This document shows, piece after piece, positions 17,196 through 25,638 of a DNA stretch of 37,906 bases (position 1 is its first letter; every line of letters starts with the position of its first letter). A program made the position numbers and the translations under genes. The notes beneath the pieces are model-generated. The model was given only the letters and a program-made list of their open reading frames with translations. It had not been told where the DNA came from and did no database searches. The stretch lies in the NCBI GenBank assembly GCA_015485385.1, contig WFTS01000041.1, positions 1-37,906 on the forward strand, read 5' to 3'. The stretch is from Kordiimonadales bacterium (GTDB taxonomy: Bacteria; Pseudomonadota; Alphaproteobacteria; Sphingomonadales; Kordiimonadaceae).

Positions 17196-17884
17196 CTCAC
17201 TGGTACTGCCAGTGTGTCATGGTGGCCCATTATCAGTTCGCGGAGGTGAAAGCTGATATCGGCGCGACTTTTAAAGCCCGCTTCAATGGCTGCTTTTTCC
17301 GCTTCCTCGCTGCTGGGTGGGCCCTGTTTGGCAAAGCTTTCAAAACTTTCATGAAACCCGATTGTAAAAAAATCCACATCAGAGCCAAAGTTCACGGTGA
17401 AGATTGCGTTTGTAACCTGCCCCGTTTTTTCTAGATAGATATTCTCAATTTTACGTTGGCGCAGCAGGGCGTCATGTTTGCCAGCAGCGGCATTGAACAT
17501 TTCGATATGAAACATTCCGGTATTTTGGGCCTCTGCCTGCAATTGTTGCCAGCTCGTCTCTGAACTGGCTGTAAAGCGCATCTCATAATCCACCAAATCG
17601 TTTAGTTTGCTAGCGAAGGCTTTTCGTGCGGTTTTGCAGTCATGGGACGTGCAGGCGCTCTTTGCAGGGCCTAAAAGCATCAAGTCCCAGCGGTCCCCTT
17701 GGCTGTGGCGCATCATGATGGGCCTTGGGCCAAAACCTACCGTCCAATTGGTGGTTTTTACAAAGTCTAACAGTTCAGGAAACTTACCTGGGGCTGCTCG
17801 TAGTTGGTTGACCCAATAGTCATTCGCTGTTGATGGTGCGGTTAAAAGGAAGCTGACAAAAAGGGCAATAAAAAGTTTTTTCAT
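17192..17884 (-). CDS. Unrecognised secreted protein with two similar halves
   Basis: I do not recognise this 230-residue protein. It begins with a signal peptide (MKKLFIALFVSFLLTAPSTA, probable cleavage near residue 20). Two related halves are visible: one starts YWVNQLRAAPGKFPELLDFV and the other FHIEMFNAAAGKHDALLRQR. Both have a strand followed by AAPGK/AAAGK and a helix. This resembles tandem ferredoxin-like dimeric alpha/beta-barrel (NIPSNAP/ABM-like) domains, but that is a pattern judgement. It has two cysteines close together (CTSHDCKTA), which may form a disulfide in the periplasm. It lies 11 bases after the M14 peptidase gene and overlaps the dehydrogenase start, so the three are likely co-transcribed. 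Confidence 0.75.
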   Translation of the reverse strand: MKKLFIALFVSFLLTAPSTANDYWVNQLRAAPGKFPELLDFVKTTNWTVGFGPRPIMMRHSQGDRWDLMLLGPAKSACTSHDCKTARKAFASKLNDLVDYEMRFTASSETSWQQLQAEAQNTGMFHIEMFNAAAGKHDALLRQRKIENIYLEKTGQVTNAIFTVNFGSDVDFFTIGFHESFESFAKQGPPSSEEAEKAAIEAGFKSRADISFHLRELIMGHHDTLAVPVR

Positions 17885-17895
17885 GGATAATCTCC

Positions 17896-20589
17896 TTAGC
17901 GCAGAGGGCTGGCATGTGCAGCGCCGCTGAATATCGCATTGAAAAATACTTGGTTCAGCCCGTCCATATAGGCTCGGACAGTTGGATCTTGTGTGAAGCC
18001 AATAACCATGCCGCGCCCTTTGGGTTCGACAACGACAAAGGGTTTAAAGGCATATTGTTTTTGGTTTTCTTTCCACATATGCCCGCTTGCAAGTAGACTG
18101 TCGGCCCCTTGGAACCACACGACATTAGTGCCTTTTTCAAGGTTGATTGGCGCATAGATGTCGCTGCCTCGGATCAAGACTTTCAAGTCTGGAGCAAGTC
18201 CAGCCGAAAGCCAGTGATCAGGATCAACTGTGGCATTGGCAAGGACACCCGGCACACTGTCAGGCCGCTCGTTTGAGGGCTCAATTAAGGCTTGCATGTC
18301 TACGGCTGAGGTTAAGAGAGTGCCGGGGATACGTCCGTTTTTGGCTTTGATTTCAGCGGTTTTCTTTTTTGTACGGCGCACTTGGGCCTCTAGTTTAAGG
18401 GAAAGAAGGTTGACCTTCTCGGCTGAGAGATAGCGCACTGCTGACCCTGTTCCGATCAGAACCCCGCCTTTTTTGACCCAGTCTGCGATATTTTTGGCCC
18501 CTACAGCTGTAAGGGTGCTTTGGTAGCTGCCGCGGCTGTCTGGTAGGATCAACACCTGATAGCGCGCTAAATTGGCACGCGTTAGGTGCTGTGTTCTAAT
18601 CACTGTCACCGGATAACCAAACTGCTGTTCGATCACAAAGCGAGTGTTTCCGGCAGATAGCTGATTTGTTGGCGCGTCCCATGCCATGGCGATCTTGGGG
18701 GCGTGCACACGCCGAACGTAGCGTCCGCCAAAGTCTGCGCCGCTATCAAGCCAAGTGGTGGATGAGGCGACAACCTCGGCCCCTGTTTCTTTGGCTAAAC
18801 GCTTCAGTGTTGACCGTATGTCTTCACCATTTTCAGCACGGTTGATGATCAAGGAGCCTGCACTGAAGTGGCGTCCATTTAGGGTGAAGCTTTTGTCATC
18901 AAGATAAAGCGTGATATTAGCCCTCAGAGCGGCTGCCATAAAGCGGGCAGAGTTAGCGCCGTCGGCGGGCACCAAATAGACGACCTCTTCGCTTTTTGCG
19001 CCGGCTAGGATTCCGGGTGTGATCCGCTGAGCGGAAACCAAATCCCCATCCACTGAAACTTGCTTGCCACAAACGGTTTGTTTGACATTAAACATCAAGG
19101 GCAAGGACCAAGCAGTTACATCATAAATATCATGATCAACATTTTTTGTGCGTAGGCGCTCTTGCTCTGCAACCCAATCTGAATTCATATCAACTTGCGG
19201 GTCTAAAAGCGTGCGTATCATGCGCTTTCGTGGTTGCGCTGTATCGATAATATAGGCGCCCTTTTGGTACTGGACACCGCACGCTTTGAAATCTTTGGCC
19301 GCTTGCTGCACTTCAATGCCTTGCTCTGCCAATAAGCCGGCAAGCTTACGATTGGCCCCTAAATCATGACGATTTGGAAAAATATACGTGCGGCTTTTTT
19401 TATCGTCACGGCCTTCTTTTATGGCTGTGACCTGATACGCGTAAAAGTTATCAAGGAGCTTCTTACGGTTCGCTGCTGTTGTCTCAAGAGTAGCCATCGA
19501 GGTGATGAAATGCCCCTTGATGGTTTCACGGTATAAGAGGTCAGTGCCGTCATTCCTGTGATAAATTAACCCGCGTGAAGAGGCTTGTTCGTAAGTCATG
19601 GCAACGGCGCCGTAATAAGCGGGCCAACTGGCACCGTACCCAGGATAGAAGGCATCAAATACATCACGGGTGAAATAACGCTTGCCAAATTTATCGAACC
19701 ATTTGGCGTTGGTTTTGCCAAATAGAAACAGATTATCGCGTTGATCTTGCGCTAGGTGTGGGTTGAAAGGCACGGCTTCAGGCGCGAAATAATAGCTGGA
19801 ATTCCCTCCCATTTCATGCAGATCAACAAAGACCAGCGGATACCAATTTTGCAGGGCTTTGACATGGCCTTGTGTTTCGGGCTGTGTAAGCACGATCCAG
19901 TCGCGGTTCATATCAAAGAGATAATGGTTAGTGCGCCCACTTGGCCAAGGCTCGTTATGCTCGGCTGAAATTGGGTCGCTGTCTGCTATCATGCCGCGCG
20001 CGGTGCGGAAACGGTGAATAAAGCGGTCGCGGCCGTCGGGGTTTTGCATCGGTGCAATAAATGTGATGGTCTTTGCCATAATCTCTGGAACACGCTGGTC
20101 GCCTTTTGATGCCAGAAGGTGATAGGCGGTTTGCATCGCAGCGTCTGAGGATGATATCTCATTGCCGTGAACCCCATACGCCAGCCATGTTGAGGCAGGC
20201 AGGTTTTTTATGATTTTTGTGGCAGCAGTTTTGCTGGTTTTGCGAGGGTCCATCAGGGCTTGCATGGCATTTTTAAAGTCTGCGAGTTTTTTGATATTTT
20301 CAGCGCTTGAGATGGCGACATAAATCAGGCGGCGGCCTTCCCATGTTTCACCATAGTCAAACAGTTTGATCCGGTCGGGCGCTGCCGCTGCAAGAGCTTC
20401 GAAATAACGCACCATATCGGCGTGGGTGGAAATACGCTCGCCGGATGTATGACCCACAATTTTTTCAAGTGTGGGGATGCTTGTATCGTAATTTGCCCCC
20501 GGCCAATAGACGAACGAATCATCCGCTTTTACTGAAAATCCGGTCATTGCAATGCAAAGTCCGCCTAGCCACATGATAAAGTTACGCAT
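17896..20589 (-). CDS. Secreted zinc carboxypeptidase, peptidase family M14
   Basis: This is a large exported M14-type zinc peptidase of 897 residues. A signal peptide covers about residues 1-22. The M14 zinc ligands appear as HGNE (His141, Glu144) and His258 in FVDLHEMGGN. NPDGRDR at 183-189 and DMNRDW are substrate-binding motifs of the family. MTYEQASSRG at 331-340 probably provides the catalytic Glu334. The remaining 500 residues form a C-terminal extension typical of the large bacterial M14 group, probably including a glutamine-amidotransferase-like fold. GGGAGGGG lies just upstream of the ATG. It is the first gene of a likely operon with the secreted protein and GhrA homologue. Confidence 0.9.
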   Translation of the reverse strand: MRNFIMWLGGLCIAMTGFSVKADDSFVYWPGANYDTSIPTLEKIVGHTSGERISTHADMVRYFEALAAAAPDRIKLFDYGETWEGRRLIYVAISSAENIKKLADFKNAMQALMDPRKTSKTAATKIIKNLPASTWLAYGVHGNEISSSDAAMQTAYHLLASKGDQRVPEIMAKTITFIAPMQNPDGRDRFIHRFRTARGMIADSDPISAEHNEPWPSGRTNHYLFDMNRDWIVLTQPETQGHVKALQNWYPLVFVDLHEMGGNSSYYFAPEAVPFNPHLAQDQRDNLFLFGKTNAKWFDKFGKRYFTRDVFDAFYPGYGASWPAYYGAVAMTYEQASSRGLIYHRNDGTDLLYRETIKGHFITSMATLETTAANRKKLLDNFYAYQVTAIKEGRDDKKSRTYIFPNRHDLGANRKLAGLLAEQGIEVQQAAKDFKACGVQYQKGAYIIDTAQPRKRMIRTLLDPQVDMNSDWVAEQERLRTKNVDHDIYDVTAWSLPLMFNVKQTVCGKQVSVDGDLVSAQRITPGILAGAKSEEVVYLVPADGANSARFMAAALRANITLYLDDKSFTLNGRHFSAGSLIINRAENGEDIRSTLKRLAKETGAEVVASSTTWLDSGADFGGRYVRRVHAPKIAMAWDAPTNQLSAGNTRFVIEQQFGYPVTVIRTQHLTRANLARYQVLILPDSRGSYQSTLTAVGAKNIADWVKKGGVLIGTGSAVRYLSAEKVNLLSLKLEAQVRRTKKKTAEIKAKNGRIPGTLLTSAVDMQALIEPSNERPDSVPGVLANATVDPDHWLSAGLAPDLKVLIRGSDIYAPINLEKGTNVVWFQGADSLLASGHMWKENQKQYAFKPFVVVEPKGRGMVIGFTQDPTVRAYMDGLNQVFFNAIFSGAAHASPLR

Positions 20590-20748
20590 AATTTCCCCTC
20601 CCGACGGGTTTTTTCCCTATATTTAAACTGCTTTTTGCCCAGCTTATAGATGTAGCGTGATAATTGGTGAATTACAGCTTGAAAAGAGCTTTGGGATCAA
20701 TTATCCGTGCGCCCATATCAGGGCTCTTGCACAGCGTGTGAGTTTCCC

Positions 20749-20777
20749 TTGCTTTTTGAGAAGGCTAGCACTATGTT
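20749..20777 (+). promoter_or_regulatory. Probable sigma-70-type promoter of rpmF
   Basis: TTGCTT (20749-20754) and TATGTT (20772-20777) are separated by exactly 17 bases, close to the housekeeping consensus. Transcription would start near 20784, leaving a leader of about 90 bases before rpmF. This is inferred from sequence only. Confidence 0.5.
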
Positions 20778-20874
20778 GCGCGCCTGAATTCAATGGGTTC
20801 ACCGCATGGTGGGCTTCACAAGATAGCCGGGTACCCAAATGTGGGATGCCGTGGCGCGTTAGAAGGTAAAGAAA

Positions 20875-21060
20875 ATGGCAGTTCCAAAGAGTAAAATCTC
20901 AACCTCTCGCCGTGGTATGCGTCGGTCACACGATAGCCTGAAAGCTGTAAACTATCAGGAAGATACTCACACTGGCGAATATAAGCTGCGTCACCATATT
21001 GACCTGAAAACAGGCATGTATCGTGGCAAGCAAATCATCGAGCCTAAAGGCGATTATTAA
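20875..21060 (+). CDS. rpmF: 50S ribosomal protein L32
   Basis: L32 is a small basic protein of the large ribosomal subunit. The 61 residues begin [20 protein letters not shown], the standard N-terminal signature, and end EPKGDY. The alphaproteobacterial form lacks the zinc-binding cysteines found in some other bacteria, as here. AGAAGG at 20861-20866 is the ribosome site. It has its own promoter-like sequence upstream and a terminator 46 bases downstream, so it is probably a single-gene transcript. It is often next to plsX/fabH in other bacteria, but not in this window. Confidence 0.98.
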   Translation: MAVPKSKISTSRRGMRRSHDSLKAVNYQEDTHTGEYKLRHHIDLKTGMYRGKQIIEPKGDY

Positions 21061-21075
21061 GCCTGACAGCGTCTT

Positions 21076-21093
21076 GTCGCCTTAACGGGCGAC
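21076..21093 (+). other. Small hairpin between rpmF and its terminator
   Basis: GTCGCC (21076-21081) pairs perfectly with GGCGAC (21088-21093), 15 bases after the rpmF stop. It lacks a T-run and precedes the stronger terminator hairpin. It may protect the 3' end of the rpmF mRNA. Confidence 0.4.
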
Positions 21094-21105
21094 CAGAGAA
21101 CAGAT

Positions 21106-21141
21106 AAAACCGGTAGAGCCATTCGGCCCGCCGGTTTTTTT
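21106..21141 (+). terminator. Intrinsic terminator after rpmF
   Basis: AAAACCGG (21106-21113) pairs with CCGGTTTT (21131-21138) and the T-run continues to 21141. The 17-base loop contains a further GCC/GGC pairing that would tighten the hairpin. It fits a rho-independent terminator for rpmF. Confidence 0.85.
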
Positions 21142-21283
21142 GTGTGCATATGTCACTCTATTGAACAATGTCTTTTCAATAAATCGGTTACAATTTCGGG
21201 GCCGAGTATGCTAACAAATTCTCCAGTTTAAATATTAGGGGCTAGGGCATACTGTCTGATCAATAGTTTGCTTTAGGGGGTGC

Positions 21284-23122
21284 ATGGATTTTCATTTTTT
21301 AATAGCGACAGAACGCAGCGGCAGTAATCTTATTACTAAAATGCTGGATGCGCATCCTGATGTGTGTGGCCCAGCGCCGCTGCATATTTTGCGTGTCGTG
21401 GCGATGGAATTTCATAAATATGGGGACCTGAACAAAAAAAAGATATGGCAGCAGTTCATCACCGATCTTTTGGCTTTAACAACTTCAGAGTTTGCTCAGT
21501 GGAACAAAGTTTTCACTCGAATTGAGCTTGAAAATATGGCCGCCGTTGGTGATGTCCCGACGTTGTGTCGGAAAATTTATGAGGCTGAGGCCAAGGCCGC
21601 AGGTAAAAAAACGCTCTTTATTAAAGAGCTATGGACCTACCGGTATCTTAGTTTTTTACAGTGGGTTTTCCCCGAAGCGAACTATGTTTATTTGGTGCGC
21701 GATCCGCGTGATATGGCGCTGTCATGGCGTAACAATCAAACCCACAGCGGCGGTATTGTGGCCGGGGCACGCCAATGGATTTATGATCAGAACCAAACAC
21801 TGACGAATTTCTCTGCGCTTGAAAAAGCCGGCAGAGGACTTTTGGTGCGGTATGAAGATCTTGTTTCAAATTCTCCGAAAGAATTAAACAGGATTTGTGA
21901 TCTTTTGGGTATAGCCTATACGCCTAAAATGCTCGATTTTCACAAGAACGCTCTTACAAAGGCTAATGCAGACCAGAATCCCTTGTGGAAGAATTTGGCA
22001 ACAGAAGTTATCGCAGATAATTTTCATAAATACCGTTCCGAGCTTGATGCACAGGAAATAGCAATCATTGAATTTATTTGTTCAAGGACAATGCAATATT
22101 TTGGGTATCAGCCAGAAAGCAGCAAAAACATTAGTGCCAGCGTCTCAAATAAGGATGTAACCGCACTGCACAGCATGGAGGCAAAAAAATACCGGCCTAA
22201 GCCGCAAGTTAGAATACATGACCGGATACAAAGTCGGTTGCGCCGGGCAATGCCGGTCCACCGTAATTTTGTGGATGGTATGGCGGCTGTTTCTCCCTCT
22301 CAAGTGAAAGCGTCTGCGTCAAACGGGGTTGCTCCAAACTCACGCTTTCAAAATACCAATAAATTGCTACAGCAAAGGGTGAAGGACATTCTTAAAAATG
22401 ATCTGATGGACCTTGATCAAGCAACATTTAAATATGCGCTTATCTCTACCCCGCGCTGTGGCTCCTCAATGTTTTGTGATATTTTGAAGGGAACTGAAAA
22501 GCTAGGGCGCCCAGAAGAATGGTTCAATCTGCGGCGTATTCGCGCTTATTGCCAAGTTATGGGCATAGAGAATGTTAGTTTTTCCAAGTATGTGGAGGAT
22601 ATTATCCGGCGCACGACCAGTTCTACTGGTGTCTTTGGGGTGAACTTTCATGTTGATCAGTATCAATCTCTTTTACAGCGAAATATTGATATTTTTAATG
22701 TTGTGAAATTTGATAAAATTTACTTTCTTGAGCGCGAGGATAAGGTTGCTCAGGCTTATTCCTTGGCCAAAGCGAAGGTGTCTGATGTTTGGTCCAGTAA
22801 TGTGGTCCCAACCCCGGCAGCACAGAAAAAAATTGATGCGCTTACATATGATGATGTGCAAGCTGAAATGGCTTTGATCACGCGCTGGAATAAGGTTGCC
22901 GCTACCGATTTGGCAGATAAGATAGACACGACATTTCAGTATGAAACAGTTCTTTCTGATACCAGTCAAAGCAGTTTCAGGCAGATTTTCTCAGACGCGG
23001 GGCTTGATTTTCCGGATGATTTTAAGCCGCTGGCAGCGCGTACAAAACAATCCGGAGACAAGGACTTGCGAAAAATAGAGGCCATAAAACAGCGCCTTGC
23101 CAAGGAAGCATCTGCGTCTTAA
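21284..23122 (+). CDS. Two-domain sulfotransferase (Sulfotransferase_1/3-like plus Stf0-like)
   Basis: This 612-residue protein appears to join two PAPS-dependent sulfotransferase domains. Domain 1 (about 1-275) has the 5'-phosphosulfate loop IATERSGSNLITKM at 7-20 and the 3'-phosphate motif YLVRDPRDMALSWR at 136-149. A basic, low-order linker follows (about 276-380). Domain 2 (about 383-600) has a second loop, ALISTPRCGSSMFCDIL, followed by GRPEEWFN and FLEREDKVAQAYSLAKA. These match the Stf0 family, first described for mycobacterial trehalose sulfation. The acceptor is unknown; cell-surface glycans or lipids are the usual substrates. GGGGG sits just upstream of the ATG. It is probably monocistronic, since the rpmF terminator separates it from upstream. 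Confidence 0.85.
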   Translation: MDFHFLIATERSGSNLITKMLDAHPDVCGPAPLHILRVVAMEFHKYGDLNKKKIWQQFITDLLALTTSEFAQWNKVFTRIELENMAAVGDVPTLCRKIYEAEAKAAGKKTLFIKELWTYRYLSFLQWVFPEANYVYLVRDPRDMALSWRNNQTHSGGIVAGARQWIYDQNQTLTNFSALEKAGRGLLVRYEDLVSNSPKELNRICDLLGIAYTPKMLDFHKNALTKANADQNPLWKNLATEVIADNFHKYRSELDAQEIAIIEFICSRTMQYFGYQPESSKNISASVSNKDVTALHSMEAKKYRPKPQVRIHDRIQSRLRRAMPVHRNFVDGMAAVSPSQVKASASNGVAPNSRFQNTNKLLQQRVKDILKNDLMDLDQATFKYALISTPRCGSSMFCDILKGTEKLGRPEEWFNLRRIRAYCQVMGIENVSFSKYVEDIIRRTTSSTGVFGVNFHVDQYQSLLQRNIDIFNVVKFDKIYFLEREDKVAQAYSLAKAKVSDVWSSNVVPTPAAQKKIDALTYDDVQAEMALITRWNKVAATDLADKIDTTFQYETVLSDTSQSSFRQIFSDAGLDFPDDFKPLAARTKQSGDKDLRKIEAIKQRLAKEASAS

Positions 23123-23187
23123 AGCGTCTTGAGTATTAGGGCCAATCGTCTGTCGCTGTCAGAGCTGAGGAAAATCTGGAGACACCA

Positions 23188-23682
23188 TTGAAACCGTCCT
23201 TTCGAGATATAGCACAAGTAGATATAGGCGCAGTTTTGCGCCTTAATGATACTTTTGTACATTTTCTCAGCCCCCTTGATGAAGAAGGGTTACAAACTTT
23301 GCTCACGGTGGCTGATTATGGCAGGGTTGCTGTGTTTGGCGGCGAAATAGTGGGCTTTCTGATTGGGTTTTTACCCGGAGCGGCCTATGACAGCGTGAAT
23401 TACCGCTGGTTTGACAGCCGCTTTGATGATTTTGCCTATATCGACAGAATCGTTGTGTCTCGTGAGGCGCAGGGGCGCTCATTGGGGCGGTTATTCTACA
23501 ACGATTTTTCTGCCTTTGCGAAGTTGCGCAGCATGAAGCGTCTGGCTTGCGAATATTATAGCGTGCCTCTGAATGAGGGGTCTGCACGCTTTCACACGCG
23601 CTATGGTTTTACGGAAATAGGTCAGCAATCTTTGGACAGCGGCAAAAGCGTTTCCTTGCAAACTTGCACGATCAGCCTTTAA
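23188..23682 (+). CDS. GNAT-family N-acetyltransferase
   Basis: This 164-residue protein has the GNAT fold. The acetyl-CoA pyrophosphate loop is EAQGRSLGRLFYNDF, preceded by the strand YIDRIVVSR. LACEYYSVPLNEGSARFHTRYG is the region of motif B, ending with FTEIGQQ. The start is a TTG at 23188 with GGAG about 7 bases upstream; no ATG or better GTG is in frame nearby. The acceptor substrate is unknown. Its TAA stop lies within TTAA shared with the convergent nadC stop, so the two transcripts must overlap. Confidence 0.85.
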   Translation: MKPSFRDIAQVDIGAVLRLNDTFVHFLSPLDEEGLQTLLTVADYGRVAVFGGEIVGFLIGFLPGAAYDSVNYRWFDSRFDDFAYIDRIVVSREAQGRSLGRLFYNDFSAFAKLRSMKRLACEYYSVPLNEGSARFHTRYGFTEIGQQSLDSGKSVSLQTCTISL

Positions 23683-24524
23683 GACGCGACATAGTCCAGT
23701 CCAATATCCACCGCAGGCGCAGACTGAGTTAGTCGTCCAACCGAGATATAATCCACTCCGGTTTCTGCGATTGCACGGATGGTATCCAGATGAACTCCGC
23801 CCGAGGCCTCGCAGGGAATACGGTTATCTACGATCGCGCGTGCGCGGCGCAACATGGCGGGTGGCATATTATCAAGAAGCAAACTATCAGCGCCGACACG
23901 CACGGCTTCGCTGACTTGTTCCAGTGTATCGCATTCCACCTGAATATCGTTGCGTCCAGAGGCTTTGGCGGCAGCAACTGCGGCAGCAACTGAACCGGCC
24001 ACGGCAATATGGTTGTCTTTGATCATCACCGCATCAAAGAGGCCCATGCGGTGGTTCTTCGCCCCGCCCATGTTGGTAGCATATTTACCAAGCTTCCTAA
24101 GTCCCGGGATGGTTTTCCGTGTATCAAGAAGGGTGGCCTCTGTGCCTCTGATCGCATCAACATATGACCGCGTTAACGTGGCTATACCAGAGAGATGCTG
24201 TAGGATATTCAAGGCGGTACGCTCAGCGGATAATAAGGCTCGCGCTGATCCGGAAACCTCAAGAATAGTATCACCAGTATATAATTTGTCGCCGTCGTTC
24301 GCTTTGAAGGACAGGGCACAGTTTGGGTCAAGGCGTGTGAAAATGGGGGCAATTAAGGGTAATCCTGCAAGCACCATAGCCTCGCGTGCATTCATCGTCG
24401 CGGCCAATTGAGCACTTGGCGGAATAACCAGCTCAGCCGTGATATCCCCTGTGCCGATATCTTCCTCGAAGGCGGCATCTATAAAAGCGTCAATCTCGGT
24501 TTGGTTCAGCGGAAAATCTGTCAT
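23679..24524 (-). CDS. nadC: Nicotinate-nucleotide diphosphorylase (quinolinate phosphoribosyltransferase)
   Basis: NadC converts quinolinate and PRPP to nicotinate mononucleotide in de novo NAD synthesis. The 281 residues carry the signature stretches ERTALNILQHLSGIATLT, LLDTRKTIPGLRKLGKYA and GGAKNHRMGLFDAVMIKDNH. The phosphate-binding end EASGGVHLDTI and DYISVGRLTQSAPAVD completes the family pattern. It lies 23 bases after the nadA stop, in the usual nadA-nadC order. No L-aspartate oxidase (nadB) is in the window, so iminoaspartate must come from an enzyme elsewhere. Confidence 0.97.
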   Translation of the reverse strand: MTDFPLNQTEIDAFIDAAFEEDIGTGDITAELVIPPSAQLAATMNAREAMVLAGLPLIAPIFTRLDPNCALSFKANDGDKLYTGDTILEVSGSARALLSAERTALNILQHLSGIATLTRSYVDAIRGTEATLLDTRKTIPGLRKLGKYATNMGGAKNHRMGLFDAVMIKDNHIAVAGSVAAAVAAAKASGRNDIQVECDTLEQVSEAVRVGADSLLLDNMPPAMLRRARAIVDNRIPCEASGGVHLDTIRAIAETGVDYISVGRLTQSAPAVDIGLDYVAS

Positions 24525-24547
24525 CGAATGCGCCTTTGGCTGACCAT

Positions 24548-25522
24548 CTATTTGCTGTTGACGGGTTGGCTCATGTCCAACATTTTCCTAAGCGGCATTT
24601 CTGCCTTTAGGCGCGTTTCTTCATCCAGTTCAATTTCAGGCCCACCATTTTTGAGGCATAGATAAAGTTTTTCCATCGTATTGAGCGCCATGAAGGGGCA
24701 GGTATTGCAGCTGCAATTGCCGTCTGCACCCGGTGCGCCGATAAAGGTTTTGTGCGGTGCGGCTTTTTCCATTTGGTGGATAATGCCCGGCTCGGTCGCA
24801 ACAATCAGCGTGTCTTGGGTGTGTTCCGTGCAAAATTTTAAAATCGAACTGGTAGACCCAACATGATCAGCGTGGCGTACAATATTGTCAGGACATTCTG
24901 GGTGCGCCGCTACCGGAGCATCCGGGTATTTGGCCTTGAGTTTCATCAGCTCTTTTTCGCTGAACAGTTCATGCACAATACAAGTGCCCTGCCACAAAAG
25001 CATGTCCCGGCCAAGCTTGCGCGATAGATAGCCACCCAGATGCATGTCGGGTGCAAAAATAATTTTCTGATCTGCCGGTAATTGGCTCACGATATGCTCG
25101 GCATTTGAGCTGGTGACGATGATATCTGTGTGTGCCTTAACCCCTGCGGAGCAATTGATATAGCTTAGCACCAAATGGTCAGGGTGGGCTTTGACAAAGG
25201 CTTCAAATTCGTCTGGCTGGCAGCTATCCTCTAAGCTGCAACCTGCGTTTATGTCAGGGAGGACAACGGTTTTCTTTGGACTAAGGATTTTGGCAACTTC
25301 GGCCATAAAGCGCACGCCGCAGAAAACAATCATATCTGCATCTGTTTCCGCTGCTTTTCGGGATAGGTCTAGGCTGTCACCAACAAAATCAGCAATATCC
25401 TGAATTTCACCCGCTTGATAATAATGCGCCAGAATGACAGCATTTTTTTCTTTCTTTAGGCGCTTGATTTCGGCCACAAGATCAAGAGCCGGGTCTAGGC
25501 TCTGGGTTGAAATCACATTCAT
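24548..25522 (-). CDS. nadA: Quinolinate synthase A
   Basis: NadA condenses iminoaspartate with dihydroxyacetone phosphate to make quinolinate, using a [4Fe-4S] cluster. The 324-residue protein contains AVILAHYYQAGEIQDIADFV and VFCGVRFMAEVAKIL. By comparison with the family, the cluster ligands are Cys124 (YINCSAGVKA), Cys210 (HPECPDNI) and Cys275 (CNTCPFM). AGGAGACAAG lies immediately upstream of the ATG. It is co-transcribed with nadC. The length and motifs suggest the non-extended NadA form. Confidence 0.97.
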   Translation of the reverse strand: MNVISTQSLDPALDLVAEIKRLKKEKNAVILAHYYQAGEIQDIADFVGDSLDLSRKAAETDADMIVFCGVRFMAEVAKILSPKKTVVLPDINAGCSLEDSCQPDEFEAFVKAHPDHLVLSYINCSAGVKAHTDIIVTSSNAEHIVSQLPADQKIIFAPDMHLGGYLSRKLGRDMLLWQGTCIVHELFSEKELMKLKAKYPDAPVAAHPECPDNIVRHADHVGSTSSILKFCTEHTQDTLIVATEPGIIHQMEKAAPHKTFIGAPGADGNCSCNTCPFMALNTMEKLYLCLKNGGPEIELDEETRLKAEMPLRKMLDMSQPVNSK

Positions 25523-25638
25523 TCTTGTCTCCTGACACTCAAGGCCACTTAAAACAGATTACGCCCTTTAGCTTATGCTAGGCAATAGGATGCGTAGGCG
25601 CATAGATACAAGGCAGCGCGCGGCAAATCAATTGTCAA

